NCBI GenBank assembly: GCA_037127255.1 | Contig: JBANSL010000017.1 | Coordinates: 71,424,857 to 71,488,856 of the forward strand | From: Persicaria tinctoria | Lineage: Eukaryota; Streptophyta; Magnoliopsida; Caryophyllales; Polygonaceae | DNA: 64,000 bases | Direction: 5' to 3' | Part shown: positions 35,741 through 47,717 of the stretch, one piece after another | Numbering within the stretch: position 1 is the first letter of the stretch | Layout: each line of letters opens with the position of its first letter | Program-made: the position numbers and the translations under genes | The notes under the pieces: generated by a model | What the model was told of the DNA's origin: nothing | The model's input: only the letters and a program-made list of their open reading frames with translations | The model's database searches: none

Positions 35741-38002
35741 ATGGCACATGAAGAGAGCTTCGCAGAGACCTCGACAGTAAGTGATATGGAATTCCATGTA
35801 TTTGTACATGACAAGATCTTGCAAGTTCTTTGAGGTTCATTTTTAACCAAAATTTTGACATGATCTTGCAAAATTTTTAGTTTGAGGTTAAGGATGAAGG
35901 CGAAAGGTGGAAGACTTGTTCACCAAGAGATGGAAATCGCCGAATCAACAAAGAGGTAAACCGAGTTCTAATTCTTGTCATGATTCCATCAAGAATGTGA
36001 TTTAGTAGGGCTGTTATATGAATTGAAAAGCTTGAGCTCGGCTTGAATAACACCCCTATTTGAAAGCTAATATTGTTTTGCATCTTTTAGGATGAACAAC
36101 TTGAATCTACCAAGGTAGAGATGGGCGAGGCGAAAGAAGAAAACAAGAGACTAAAAAAGATGTTGGACAAGATTGAGAATGACTACCAATCTCTACAAAT
36201 GCATTTCTTCGACATTCTTCAACGAGACCCTCCTCTAAAACCGAAGGATACTCGTGAAACCAACGAGCTTGAGCATCCTGAGATTTCGCTTTGCCTAGGA
36301 AAGAGTACTCAGGTGGAATCCAAGATCAGCAATGAAAATACAAACAGATCTGCGAAACCAAGCGAAGATGGCCTTACCCTTGGATTGGATTTAAGGTGTC
36401 TGTCTGAAACTAGCAAGTCGGAGATGGAGACTGAAGATTCAAGCCCTGAGATACAAGAGTTGAAGGAAGATGAGCTAGGAGAGTCTTGGCCTCCGAGTAA
36501 GGCTCTAAAGACACCGAGGCGTGAAAGCAAAGAGGCTTCCGAAACAAGTGTTGCCAAGAGAGCAAGGGTTTCCATTAGAGCAAGATGCGAAACGCCTACT
36601 GTAAGTGCTCCTCAATCAACTATCAACTAGCTAGCAAAGTTTCCTATGTACCCTGAGAAGGGAACAGAGTGACAGATAAAGTTGCACACCTTAGCCACTC
36701 TTCTTCTGGGCTAGCACTAGTATCACATAAAGATCTTACTAATCTCATCTGTAAGGGTGCTATCGGCTAGGTTCATCCAACCAAACTTTTACTATATCAG
36801 GAAAAAAAACTAGCTAGCAAAGTTGTTGTTTTATGTTTCAATGATACAAAAGTGATACTTATCATTGTCGAAACCTGCAGATGCTTGATGGTTGCCAATG
36901 GAGGAAGTACGGGCAGAAGACTGCAAAGGGAAATCCATGCCCACGAGCATACTATCGGTGCACCATAGCTCCGTCATGTCCTGTAAGAAAACAGGTACAA
37001 CACCACATCATGTTCAATTCAGGTTCATAGTCTTAAGTTGAATTGAATCGAATCACTTGCCTTATTACAAAGTGGTGTAATTTTCAGGTGCAAAGGTGTC
37101 CGGAGGACATGTCGATCCTTATAACGACGTACGAAGGAACTCACAACCATCCGCTGCCCGTTGCAGCGACATCCATGGCTTCGACAACCGCAGCAGCAGC
37201 GTCGATGCTGATGTCAAGATCATCAACGTCGCCAGGTCTCGGATCAGCCACCGCCCCTGCAAGCGCCACCACTGCCAACATCAATGGCCTCAACTTCACC
37301 TTCTTTGACACGTCGAGAACAAGGCCCTTCAACTTCCCAACCGCATCCTCCCTCACACCACCCACCATCACACTAGACCTCACCACAAACCCGACGAACC
37401 GGTTCTCCCAGGCCCCGAGATTCTCCTCGACAAGCCTTGATTTCTCCTCCTCCTCCGAACCCATCAAGCTCGCCACACCCTGGGGAGGAGGAGGCAGTAA
37501 CTACCTAAACTACCTCCCATCACTTCAATACAACAAACCACCAATTGGGACACTAGATTTCGCTAAGCAACCAAATGGTTTGTCGTCGACGGGGCTCGTA
37601 ACGAGCCCCCAATCTTCATCCTCCAGCCAACAATTCTTGACAGAGACGATAGCCAAGGTCATAACCGCGGCGCCAAGCTTCCAACACGCAGTGGCTGCCG
37701 CCATCTCCAACATGGTTGGAAGCGGCAATTTCACAAACAGTTGGCATGCAACGGGAAACGGCGATCAAAATCAAAGCCCGGGGTTTCCTTCAGTGAACAA
37801 CACTTCCCCACAAACTGGGAAAGTGTGTTTCACAAGCTACCTTAGCAATCCTCCGCAGTCGGCATCGACACCGATGCCGATGAGTTCTTCGGCGTCGGCT
37901 GGGAGCTTTGCGTTTCATCAGTTGGGTCTCTCGAAGGGCAGTTCTTCCATAGCAGCTCCAAGCATTGATGCAAACAATAACCAACAACTGAAACCAGTTT
38001 AG
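35741..38002 (+). CDS. WRKY72: WRKY transcription factor, group IIb (WRKY72/61-like)
   Basis: Five exons join in phase: 35741-35776, 35881-35955, 36091-36600, 36881-36994 and 37088-38002, for 549 residues. Residues about 38-78 form a leucine/glutamate-rich coiled coil ([20 protein letters not shown]...), the N-terminal zipper of group IIa/IIb. The WRKY domain spans about 208-270: [20 protein letters not shown], with a C-x5-C-x23-H-x-H zinc site completed by HNH. The intron after VRKQ inside the domain is the position typical of this group. After [20 protein letters not shown] the C-terminal half is Ser/Ala/Thr-rich, with the conserved [20 protein letters not shown] block near residues 435-460. 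Such proteins bind W-boxes (TTGACC/T) and act in basal defence in relatives such as tomato WRKY72. Exon 1 is tiny (12 codons) and is the least certain part. A small LINE tail sits in intron 3 but leaves the splice sites alone. Confidence 0.93.
36642..36807 (+). mobile_element. LINE 3'-tail insertion in WRKY intron 3
   Basis: The sequence encodes the last residues of the LINE RNase H domain ([16 protein letters not shown] ... [11 protein letters not shown], stop) and a short 3' UTR with an A-run. An exact 17-bp duplication AACTAGCTAGCAAAGTT brackets it (36625-36641 and 36808-36824). Its strand matches the gene's. It is the shortest LINE copy in the window and belongs to the 43.5-kb family or a close relative. 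Confidence 0.88.
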
Positions 38003-38199
38003 ATGTGATACTTGATTTTGTTTAAGCCTTAAAAGATTTTCTTGTTTAGTTCAGAAATGTATCGGTCAATCGGATGGATAGGTGATCTTAATTGTTGGTA
38101 TTGCAGTGTTGTTTCGAAGCATTCAATATCTAGAGACTATATCCCAAATTCATATTCGAGTTCAAAATGTTAAAGATCTAGGATGTCTCCAGGAAAGTC

Positions 38200-38428
38200 A
38201 ATAGGTGCGATGATACTAAGATGGTTTGACTTTACCACTATGATATCATACTGAAGTCCATTGAAACTCGTGCGTTTATGCGCTAATAGTCAACACATAA
38301 GATGAATAAGGTTCCATTCTAAAACCAATTAGCAACGAGAAGGGTAACCGACTGACTTATATACTAAGACTTCTTTGTTCATATTTTTAATATGAGATCT
38401 CTGTGTCTCTTCACATCTCTCAACAGGG
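38200..38428 (-). mobile_element. LTR-like fragment
   Basis: Read on the minus strand, this begins TGTTGAGAGATGTGAAGAGA and continues through AGTCTTAGTATATAAGTCAG and TTGGTTTTAGAATGGAACC. It parallels the plus-strand copy at 32449-32640. It may be a solo LTR fragment. No flanking duplication is seen. Confidence 0.45.
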
Positions 38429-38452
38429 TGAGTATAATTTAGAATATAATAA

Positions 38453-38562
38453 TACTCTGATCCCTCCGTTTGTTTTGAAATGACTTTTTCAAGTCTTACA
38501 ATAATATTATACTCTCTCTATTAATTAAAACATGTCGTTTACTATTATACACACTTTTTTTT
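38453..38562. mobile_element. Partial MITE fragments
   Basis: Two MITE starts occur in a row: TCCCTCCGTTTGTTTTGAAA near 38461 and CTCTCTCTATTAATTAAAAC near 38513. The second breaks off at the poly(T) of the adjacent LINE. The right halves are missing. Confidence 0.4.
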
Positions 38563-41030
38563 TATAGGCAAAAATTTGGTTAGAAACCTTTCTAACCGAT
38601 AGCATCCCAACGGATGAGATCAATTAGATATGAATGAGATGAAATGACCGCCCCATTAACAAGGCGGTCAAAATGTGCAACCTTGTCAGCCGACTTGTTA
38701 CCCTCGCGGAGCACATGCGAAAAAACCACGTTCTGGAATTCCCTAATCTGTCTTTTAATATCACCCATTAGAAGTTCGATTTCCCATGGGCAGAGACCAT
38801 TAGAATTTAGGTGGTCCAGTAGCTATTCCTTCTCTAAACCCCAATCGCTTTGCCCCTATATTGACAACCTTTCCATCCCAATCCCTAATTATGAATCCCG
38901 CAGTTGCTTGTCCAGAACCATTTATTGCACCATCAAAGTTAATCTTCAGGAAACCAGGCTCTGGTTTACGCCATTTTACGTTTTTTCTGCTTAATTTCCG
39001 ATTATGTTTTGGTCTCGGGTTTGTAGACGTCAGATCACCCAATGCACCATCATATATAGCTTTTTTCCAGTGATCTTTTACATTATTTATAAAGTTCTGT
39101 ATTTCCCAATTTGAAGGTTTATCCATTTTTCCAAATGAAACTTGGTTTCTGTAGAACCATGTAGTCCACCATTTTAGCGCCATTTCCTTTTTCTCTTCTT
39201 TGTTCAGGTGGTTCCCAAGCTTTTCAACAATTGTTTTGCCATGCCAGCTGAGGCCTAGCCTTCGATTAATTAATTTGTAGATTTTATTTACTTTTAGATT
39301 GGAGTTTCTGACAAAAGGGCATTCTACAAAAAGGTGCAGTTCGTCTTCAATTGAATTACTGCAGAAGACGCATTGATTTGGAATCGGGACTCCCCTCTTA
39401 CTTAATCTCTCTTTCGTGGGCAAGCCATTTTGAGCCATTTTTCATAAGAACCACACCCAGCTACACGGATCATCGATAAACGAATCTTGGTTAGAAATGA
39501 GCTTGACTGCACTTGCAGTAGAGAACCACCCATGTTTATCTGGCCACCAGTAAAGCCTATCTGGCATAGGATTCGACGGAAGGGGCAGATCCCGGATTGT
39601 TTAGACCATAGTGAGGTCAAGTATAGAGGAAAGCTTATCCCTATTCCAGCATCCGTTACTTATGAACTCACTTACTGTTAAACTATCATCCAGGTCCGGA
39701 TGGTTACCATACTGTTGATCTAGGGATGAATGGACAATCCATCTATCAGTCCAAAATTTGACCATTTCCCCATTACCAATTGACCATACCAAACCTGTCT
39801 TAGACTTCTGTAATAGGGAAGAAGCATTTCTCCATTGCCAAGGAGCGTTCTTGACTTGCCGGTAATTCAAAATATCTGAGTTATTTAAGTACTTATGTTT
39901 TATAATTTGGACCCAAACATTTTCGGGTTCTGTCAATGTTTTCCATAATAGTTTCATCTGAAGAGCTTCATTCATAGTTTGGGATTTTCTAATGCCTAAG
40001 CCACCTTTACACTTCGGCTTACAGATTCTATCCCAGCTAATCAGCGGTTTGAACTGGAGGTCCTTATTCCAAAAAAAGAACGATTAATCTGATCAAGTTT
40101 TTTTGTGAATCGAGGAGGGTAGCATGAAGCTTTACATGGAAAACAGAGGTTTTGCTGATAAGTTGCAATTGATGAGAACGGACCTACCCTGCTGCGAAAG
40201 GGAATTTGTCCTCTATTTTGATAATTGGTCCTTTGTTTTACAGATAATTTCTTCAAACGTATCCTTATTTACTCTCCCGCTGATAATGGGGCACCCAAGA
40301 TACTTTTCCATGGCCCTAGTGTGGGGAGGTTGAAGAGAATTCTGTAGCAGTTGGATCCTAGCCCCCGGAACAGCCCTCGTAGTCTGGAAAGAAGATTTAT
40401 GAAAGTTAACTTTCTGACCCGATAATAGACAGTACTCTTCAATAATATCCTTTATTTTTTTGGCTTGCTTCCAGAGTGGCTTTTGAGAAGATAATAATGT
40501 CACCCGCAAATGTTAAAAAAGACACATTCGGCCCCCCACGACCAAATTTGAACCCTATTTTACTTGTAGGCAACAACGATTTCTGTTGCAAACGCCTTCC
40601 AAGCAGTTCAGCACCAAGAATAAACAGAAAAGGGGAGATAGGATCCCCTTGTCGAATCCCTCTTGTCGGACAGAAAACTTGAGTTGGAGAGTTGTTCACT
40701 AGGATAGAGAAGGATGCAGTAGAGATACATTCCTTAACCCAGTTTATAAAGACAGGGTGGAAACCAAATCTCCTCATAATTTCCAAAGAAAACTCCCGAT
40801 TCACTTTGTCATAAGCCTTCTCCATGTCCAGCTTGATCGCCATCCAACCCTCCTCGCCCTTTCGGGTTTTAAAAGAATGGAAGATCTCGTGTGCTATCAA
40901 TACGTGGTCCTGAATCGCCTTGTCTGCCACAAAAGCCCCTTGAAGTGGGTGAGTAAGCTTACCCGAAACTTTCTTTAGTCTTTCCGTACATTAGTATTTT
41001 TGAAATAACTTTGTATACGATTACACTCAG
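38563..41030 (-). mobile_element. 5'-truncated, inactivated LINE
   Basis: The minus strand carries successive ORF2 pieces in several frames. They are RT (from about 40970: HPLQGAFVADKAIQDHVLIA, MEKAYDKVNREF, RQGDPISPFLFILGAELLG), the thumb/linker (about 40.5-39.6 kb), a zinc-finger-like CVFCSNSIEDELHLFVECPF block (39.4-39.3 kb) and the start of RNase H (KINFDGAINGSGQATAGFII near 38.95-38.88 kb). A poly(T) at about 38563 is its 3' poly(A). Multiple frameshifts and a changed RT active site (FAGD instead of FADD) show it is dead. The 5' boundary near 41030 is approximate. Confidence 0.85.
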
Positions 41031-43507
41031 TTTGGTTGATTATAGAGATGTGGGAGGGGACCATAACTCGACTATCGAGGCGTGCATCTCTGTCCTTTAT
41101 CCCATTGTCGTCTGCCCTATTCAGCAGTTAGCCCTCCTTCCTCTTTCATTCATCTTCTTTAGTAAGAATTCAATTCCTCCATATCTCTCCCTTGGATCCT
41201 CAATTCCTACTCAGAGAGCCAGATCCAAGGTTATGGTGGTCTATAAAACAAAATTATGAAATAGATCAGTTATTGCTTGATTGAAAAACTTGTTTGTTTT
41301 TTAATCAAGGATCGAAGCACACATTTTTTTATGTAAAAAATTTCAGTTCTTGTACATATTGTTTAATTCTCCCTCAAAGCCATTGACTCTCTTGCAAAAC
41401 CATGCATCTATGATATTCTCCGAACTAGTACTTCTTTAAAATAAATTTGTCATATATGTGATTATTAAGAAATTATCTTCCTAATGATCCTATTAATTAT
41501 TTCATGGTTATAGATTTGTTTAATATATCTGGATTTGTAAATAGTGAAAGATGAGAAAATCAAGGATAATTGGTTGAGAAAGAGATTTAATTATTGTTCA
41601 ATAACCATTATAATTTAAGCAAATGCATAAACAAAGCAAAAAATTAAAGCATTCTCTTTTATCTCTAAGGTTTAGGTAGATATTCATCTCTCAATTTGAT
41701 CTAATCCCCCATCCTAAAGCTTAGGTGTTTGGTAGAAATTTTTTGGCTTAATTTTGTCTATTTATATTTCAATTTAGATGTGCAAGTTAAAAATAAGATA
41801 TAAATTTTGGTATACGTCTTTTACAATCGGTAAATTTAAATTTATCAATAATTTTGGATTTGGTGCCAAATTTCTCCATTTGTTTTATGATAAAGCTTAT
41901 TTGATTAAATGAAGCATATTTCACTTTGAATTTGAATGTTTCTTCTCGAATTAGGAAATTGATATGCATTTTGGTAACGAATTTGGGACTAGGTATAAAA
42001 AAGTATCAAGGTTTCAGCTGATCGAATCTTAAGACAATGGAAATGATCGAGCTTCGTCTTTCAGGTCCTGTTCAGATGACATAAATTCAATAAAGGAACC
42101 ACATGGGGCTAGAGATAAAAGTTGTCAAATTAATGTGTCTCAAATAAGGAGCTTCAAACTACACAAGAGATCTCGATAACAAATTTGCTTCCATGGAGTC
42201 CCATTGAGGAAGCCAAGCCCAAGCCTCTGAGGTATGGTTTCAATTCTTTAAAAAAAATCATGTATTAAGTATAATACAGTTTCCACCCCATACATAATCA
42301 CTCGATTTCATGTTAAAGCACACAAATGAGGATTTGTCTTAGCAGATGCAATGCTTAGAGTTAAGTAGATTGAATGAGGTTAAAGAACTAGCCTACCTTA
42401 GGCGGGTTAATTCACATTTTAGAAATGGGCTATTCAAATAATTTTAGAACCCATCGGGCATTAGATTTATAGAAAAAATAGCCTAGGACAGATGAGGATA
42501 TAACAAGCTTGAAAAAAGAAATATAGCTAGTAGTGGTAGAAAACACTGAACTTGTAGATTGACATATAAGAGCATCAACACTCATGGGGTAACCATATCC
42601 CTTTCTCTCTTCGTAATATTACGACACCTCATTTTTCACTAACCCTACCCCATCCTTTAAGAATTTCTAACTTTTAACCCACATTCATAAGTTTACCCCA
42701 TTACTATTTTTTAAACCTTATTTATACCCCACCACATATTTTTAACCAATCAAAACTTATTCTACTTAATTGAAATAAATATAATCCACTTTTATAATTT
42801 TTTAAAAATAAAAAAGAGACGGAGAAGGAATGGGATTACCCTTTCTGCTGGGTTACCCCTTCCATCGAGTGAGGTAAAGTCCACACTCATCATCTACCCT
42901 ATAGAAAGAGAGAGAGGGTTAAGGGGGAGTGAAAAACTGATGGATGATGAGCAACAGCTTGGAATAGATAATAGAAGGCAATTTGATGGGTTTATGAGCT
43001 TCAAGGCAATTGAAAAAAGGTGCCCGTTTGATTTCATTTAACTCTAAGAGTTGCTTCAAAGTCATATGCAATAACTATAATGAAATTTGTTAAAATTGTA
43101 ATTTTTTTGTTTTGGTTTGAAGTTTGAACTCCTATACTTTAAGAAATCAACAATAACTTTCTTGACTTTTAATTGTTATGCTAGAATCTTCTGTTTACTA
43201 TTTAACTTAAACCCCTAATTTCTTCCTAGAGCATGTAACCAATTTTTTTTTCCCATTTGCATACAGGAGCTACTATAATAGACTCGACACAGGCTATGAA
43301 CAAGATACTAAGTTTGATGCTCAAATATGAAATATGTTGTTAAGTTCCACCAGATTTTCCCCTTCTTTGATGTAATCAATTACTTTGTATGTTGGTTGAT
43401 CACAAGTTTATTTTAAAAAAATATATTCAAAACTTAGTAAAACAAACTGCGTGTGCCACTAGTATGGAGTAAAAGTTTAGCTTATCCAGCTAGTTTGCTG
43501 AAAATTT
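41031..43507. other. intergenic, no gene seen
   Basis: AT-rich with no supported gene. Around 42568-42910 phrases such as GAGCATCAACACTCATGGGG and CCACACTCATCATCT suggest a decayed Tourist-like MITE, but its ends are not clean. Confidence 0.35.
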
Positions 43508-43521
43508 AATTTGGAGTTGTA

Positions 43522-43561
<40 letters not shown>

Positions 43562-43590
43562 GATTAGGAAAAAATTCGGGTGGGCTGGCC

Positions 43591-46500
43591 CTACCTGGCA
43601 GCATCCTTACGGATGAAGTCAAGAAGATCTGGGTTATTTTTAATATCGACTCCTCGGGCATAGTGGCTAAGGTGTGCAACCTTATCTGCCACTCTATTGC
43701 CCATACGAGGAACATGAAAGAAATCTACTTCTTTCACAGTCGATAACAGGACTTGAGCATCTGAAAGGATTAGTTCGATCTCCCAAGGACATTTACATTT
43801 CCTGTTTAAGTGGTCAATGATTATCTTACAATCACCTTCAATTTGAATACTCTCTATATTGAGTTGTCGTACTTGTTGTATCCCCATTTTGAGAGCTAGA
43901 GCTTCCGCTGTGAGTGGTGTCTGTTTACCCAGCAGCAGGTGGTCTACAGAAATAGGACGTCCTACCCAGTCCCTAATAATGGCACCAGCAGAGCTTTCAC
44001 CATTAGTAAGAGTTGATCCGTCGAAATTTAGTTTGAACGTACCCCTTGGAGGCTTGCGCCAAGAAATGGTTTTTTGTTTCTTCCTCTTTTTAGGAGGGTG
44101 CGGTCTAATAGGGCATATCACCTCCTCAAAGTCAGACTCAACTGCAGACGTTTTATTCCAATTATCTATATGAGATTTGATCAGTCGTAAGACTTTATCT
44201 TTTTGCGGGATTGCAGACTGCTGAAACAGATGTTGATTCTTGACATACCATGTCGACCACCAAGAGAAAGCGAGGTTGGTCAGAGCGGAAGGATTTAGGC
44301 TCTTTCCAAGAGCAGATAGAATGGGCTTAATATCTCGGGATTGGGCAATCAAGCAGGCAATAGTTGATTGGTCTTGGGACGGAAGGTGGTGAATTGCTTG
44401 GATGAAGGGACATTCAAGAAACAAATGGACCTCATCCTCGGGTGTCGTATTACATAGAGAGCAGGTGGAAGGGACAGACGTTCCCCTATTGGACAACCGA
44501 GAAGCAGTGGGGAGGCCATCCTGAGCTATTTTCCAAAGAAAGTTTTTAACTTTTGGGGGGATATTAATCTTCCAAATCCAATCATTATTGTCCGGGAGTG
44601 ATGTTGACTGCGCTGTGATCAATTTATATGCACTGGCAGTAGTAAACCAGCCTTCCCTATCCGGCCACGAGTATAAACGGTCTTGCAGATTCGAGTCAGG
44701 TAAAGGGATGTTTAGGATTTCATGCAATATATCATTAGGTAGCACCTCTTGTAGCTTTTCTTTCCACCACTTGCCTCCCAAAATATAATCACTAACCGTC
44801 TCATCCTGACTGTAAACTTGAGGGCATTCTTCCCTGGCCAACAGAGAAGAGGTTGTGATCCAATTATCCATGCAGAACTTGATTGATCGCCCATTTTCTA
44901 CAGACCAAATAAGGCCAGATTTAAATTTATCAATTAAAGCAGACAGCTTGGACCACTGCCAAAAAGTAGTCCCCTTTTTTTTGTAGTCAAAAATACTGGC
45001 GGAACGCAAGTATTTATGTCTAATCACCGACACCCATATATTACCAGGCTCGGCCAGAATTTTCCACAGTAGCTTCATCTGGAGAGCCACATTCATGTCG
45101 CTAGATTTTCGTATCCCCAGCCCCCCAAAATGCTTTGGTTTGCAGATCCTATCCCAGCTAATCAACGGTCGGTACTGAAGATCCTTATTCCAAAAGAAGA
45201 AGCGGTTTATCTGGTCGAGTTCTTTGTGCATAGCAGCGGGGAGCATGAAATTCTGCATAACATGTAACGGCTTAGCGGAAAGATTGGAGTTGATTAGGGT
45301 AGCAAGACCTTGTTGGGAGAGGGCATTAGCCCTCCATTTTGTCAATTGTTGTTTAGATTTACAGATGATATCTTCGAACGTACTTTTGGTAACTCTTCCA
45401 TTGATAATGGGACAGCCTAAATATTTTTCTATTGTATTTTCATTAGGAATATTGAGGCATGTATGCAGCTCAAGGATCCTATGGTTTGGAATACCTTTCG
45501 TAGCTTGGAAACTAGATTTATGGTAATTGACCTTTTGGCCCGACACGTTGCAGTATGAATCAACGATTGTCTTCACTTTGCGCCCTGCATCTAAGCTACC
45601 TTTTGAGAAGATTATGATGTCGTCAGCAAAGGAAAGGAACGGAATCCGAGGGCCGTTATATCCAATCGGGAAACCAATGTATGCTTTATCTAGGCTAGCT
45701 TCAACAGCCAGTTTCCGAGCCAGAATCTCTGCACCTAAGATAAATAGGAAAGGGGATATCGGATCTCCCTGACGGAGACCCCTCGAGGGAAAAATCAGAT
45801 CTGTAGGACCATTTTTGACTAATACCGAGAAGGAAACCGTCGTGATACATTCCATTACCCATGAAATAAACGTATCGTGGAATCCAAACCTTTTAAGCAC
45901 CTTTTTGATAAAATTCCAGTCGACTCTATCATATGCTTTTTCCATATCTAATTTTATTGCTAGCCATCCCTCCCGGCCCCGCCGATTTTTGTAGGAGTGG
46001 AAAATTTCATGAGCTATCAGGACATTATCTTGAATAACCCTGTCTGATACAAAGGCACCCTGAAGAGGATGTATAAGTTTACCAACAACTTTTTTCATTC
46101 TATCAGTCAAGATTTTGGATATAATTTTGTAGACATTGGAACATAAGCTGATAGGGCGGTAGTGACTAGTGGCCGTAGGATCGTCTCTTTTTGGGAGAAG
46201 GGAGATAAAGGTATGATTTATTTGTTTAAGCATTTTTCCGGAGTGGAAAAACCCTTTGACCGCACAAATTACAGATTTACCTACAATATCCCAGTATTTT
46301 TTATAAAATTCAGCTGTGAAACCATCAGGACCCGGGGATTTGTTTTTCCTTAGATTGAAAACCGTTGTTTTAATTTCCGTGTTAGAAGGGAGTTTTATGA
46401 GAAAACCGTTTTCCTCCGCCGAGATGGAAGGCTGTATTAACTCCAACAACTCGCTAAGGAGTCTGTCGTCTATTGGTTCTTTCTTAAATTTCTTCTCAAA

Positions 46501-46605
46501 ATCCTTTTTTATCTCATTCCTAACATTTTCCTCGCCCATAACCACCGTGCCAGTGGAAGAGGTGACGTTGCGTATTTGTTTCCTGTGCCTTCGCCCTGAC
46601 GCCAC
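43591..46605 (-). CDS. LINE ORF2, reverse transcriptase-RNase H part
   Basis: This is a 1004-codon open frame within LINE ORF2; the true frame extends upstream to the break near 46855. The RT runs from about residue 88 (SPGPDGFTAEFYKKYW) through AYDRVDWNF (225), LRQGDPISPFLFILGAE (278) and the active site SFADDIIIFS (325-334). A C-x2-C-type block (CSLCNTTPEDEVHLFLECPF) lies near 720. The RNase H domain, from about 855, shows LNFDGS, AEALALKMGI, IEGDCKII and NRVADKVAH, so the catalytic acids are present. The product copies LINE RNA at nicked target DNA. The frame has no independent start; it belongs with the endonuclease segment upstream. Confidence 0.9.
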   Translation of the reverse strand: MASGRRHRKQIRNVTSSTGTVVMGEENVRNEIKKDFEKKFKKEPIDDRLLSELLELIQPSISAEENGFLIKLPSNTEIKTTVFNLRKNKSPGPDGFTAEFYKKYWDIVGKSVICAVKGFFHSGKMLKQINHTFISLLPKRDDPTATSHYRPISLCSNVYKIISKILTDRMKKVVGKLIHPLQGAFVSDRVIQDNVLIAHEIFHSYKNRRGREGWLAIKLDMEKAYDRVDWNFIKKVLKRFGFHDTFISWVMECITTVSFSVLVKNGPTDLIFPSRGLRQGDPISPFLFILGAEILARKLAVEASLDKAYIGFPIGYNGPRIPFLSFADDIIIFSKGSLDAGRKVKTIVDSYCNVSGQKVNYHKSSFQATKGIPNHRILELHTCLNIPNENTIEKYLGCPIINGRVTKSTFEDIICKSKQQLTKWRANALSQQGLATLINSNLSAKPLHVMQNFMLPAAMHKELDQINRFFFWNKDLQYRPLISWDRICKPKHFGGLGIRKSSDMNVALQMKLLWKILAEPGNIWVSVIRHKYLRSASIFDYKKKGTTFWQWSKLSALIDKFKSGLIWSVENGRSIKFCMDNWITTSSLLAREECPQVYSQDETVSDYILGGKWWKEKLQEVLPNDILHEILNIPLPDSNLQDRLYSWPDREGWFTTASAYKLITAQSTSLPDNNDWIWKINIPPKVKNFLWKIAQDGLPTASRLSNRGTSVPSTCSLCNTTPEDEVHLFLECPFIQAIHHLPSQDQSTIACLIAQSRDIKPILSALGKSLNPSALTNLAFSWWSTWYVKNQHLFQQSAIPQKDKVLRLIKSHIDNWNKTSAVESDFEEVICPIRPHPPKKRKKQKTISWRKPPRGTFKLNFDGSTLTNGESSAGAIIRDWVGRPISVDHLLLGKQTPLTAEALALKMGIQQVRQLNIESIQIEGDCKIIIDHLNRKCKCPWEIELILSDAQVLLSTVKEVDFFHVPRMGNRVADKVAHLSHYARGVDIKNNPDLLDFIRKDAAR

Positions 46606-46799
46606 ACGGTGAAAATATGCTGTGTTAGAATCCGAGAGTTTGAGATGTTTGGTTTTGGCTCTTTGGCTCCAAAACGATTTTTGAAATTGTAGGAGCTTCT
46701 CTTTCTTAATGATGAGGCGCTTTTCCTTGCTTTGGTTTGATTGAGAGACTATCTCAGGTCCAGTGGATTGAATATGTAGGAGCTCCGACTCTACCTCTT

Positions 46800-47717
46800 T
46801 TAACTGACGGAAAATGTTCCCAAAACTCGTTTTATTCCATTCTTTTGCCTTTTTTTTTCTAGGATTTTTTGTTTAAACATTAATTGGAACATGGCAGAGC
46901 TAGGGCAAGAAGCCCGCCAGGATTGCTTAACAATGTTACGAAAATCTTTCCGAAGTAGCCAGACATTCTCGAATTTGAAAGGTGGTGCTTTGAAGGTAGG
47001 GTTAACCTCGAAGGAGATTGAAATTGGGCAGTGGTCCGAAGAGGAAAAAGCACCATTATATGTGATCATGTTAGGAAAAGATTCAATAACCTGCTGGTGG
47101 ACAAGCACCCGATCAAGCTTTTCACGGATGTTGAAATTTTCCTCCGGATTCTTCCTCCATGTGAACGGATTACCAAAGGTGGGAAGGTCTAGAAGTGAGC
47201 ATTCGTTTTTGAACGAGATAAGTCGAGAAAACCTTGATGTCCTGGTAGTGGCCCCGCCGAGCTTATCAGCACTGCAAAGGATCTCATTTAGATCTCCCAG
47301 AACAATGCATGGGATAGATGAATCGTTTACAATTGTTTTTAACATTTCCCAAAACGGTTCTTTTTCATTTGGTGTCGGTGGGGCATAGACAAAAAGGACT
47401 AGGATCGGAAAACCAACAAGCATGCTTTCCAATCTAAGGTCGATGATACGTGGTGAGTGGACAACAATGGAGATTGTAAGGTTCAATAGCTGATGAGATT
47501 TCCATAGGACTCCTATTCCTCCGGACCTGCCAATAGCCGGCGACCAAACCACTTCATCAAAGCCAATATTTCTCCACATCTTGTCATCGGGAATATTTTC
47601 TGACTTAGTTTCCGCTAGAGCCATGATTTGAATATGTTCATTTTTACACATTGTATCAATTTCCGTCCAGAAAGTTCTTTTTCCAATCCCCCTACAATTC
47701 CAAAAGCAGATCTTCAT
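46800..47717 (-). CDS. LINE ORF2, AP-like endonuclease part
   Basis: The frame starts at the ATG of MKICFWNCRGIGKRTFW, the usual beginning of plant LINE ORF2. The endonuclease motifs follow in order: ALAETKS, SGGIGVLWKS, GDLNEIL, LDRVLVHQ and SSDHCPISI. The catalytic residues (N, E, D, N, SDH) are retained. The frame ends at 46800 in a spurious tail, because a one-base change in the A-run (T-run on the plus strand, 46850-46858) throws it out of frame with the RT. In the other frame the expected KEWNKTSFGNIFRQLKEVE linker continues. A homopolymer sequencing error is an alternative to a real mutation. Confidence 0.9.
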   Translation of the reverse strand: MKICFWNCRGIGKRTFWTEIDTMCKNEHIQIMALAETKSENIPDDKMWRNIGFDEVVWSPAIGRSGGIGVLWKSHQLLNLTISIVVHSPRIIDLRLESMLVGFPILVLFVYAPPTPNEKEPFWEMLKTIVNDSSIPCIVLGDLNEILCSADKLGGATTRTSRFSRLISFKNECSLLDLPTFGNPFTWRKNPEENFNIREKLDRVLVHQQVIESFPNMITYNGAFSSSDHCPISISFEVNPTFKAPPFKFENVWLLRKDFRNIVKQSWRASCPSSAMFQLMFKQKILEKKRQKNGIKRVLGTFSVS

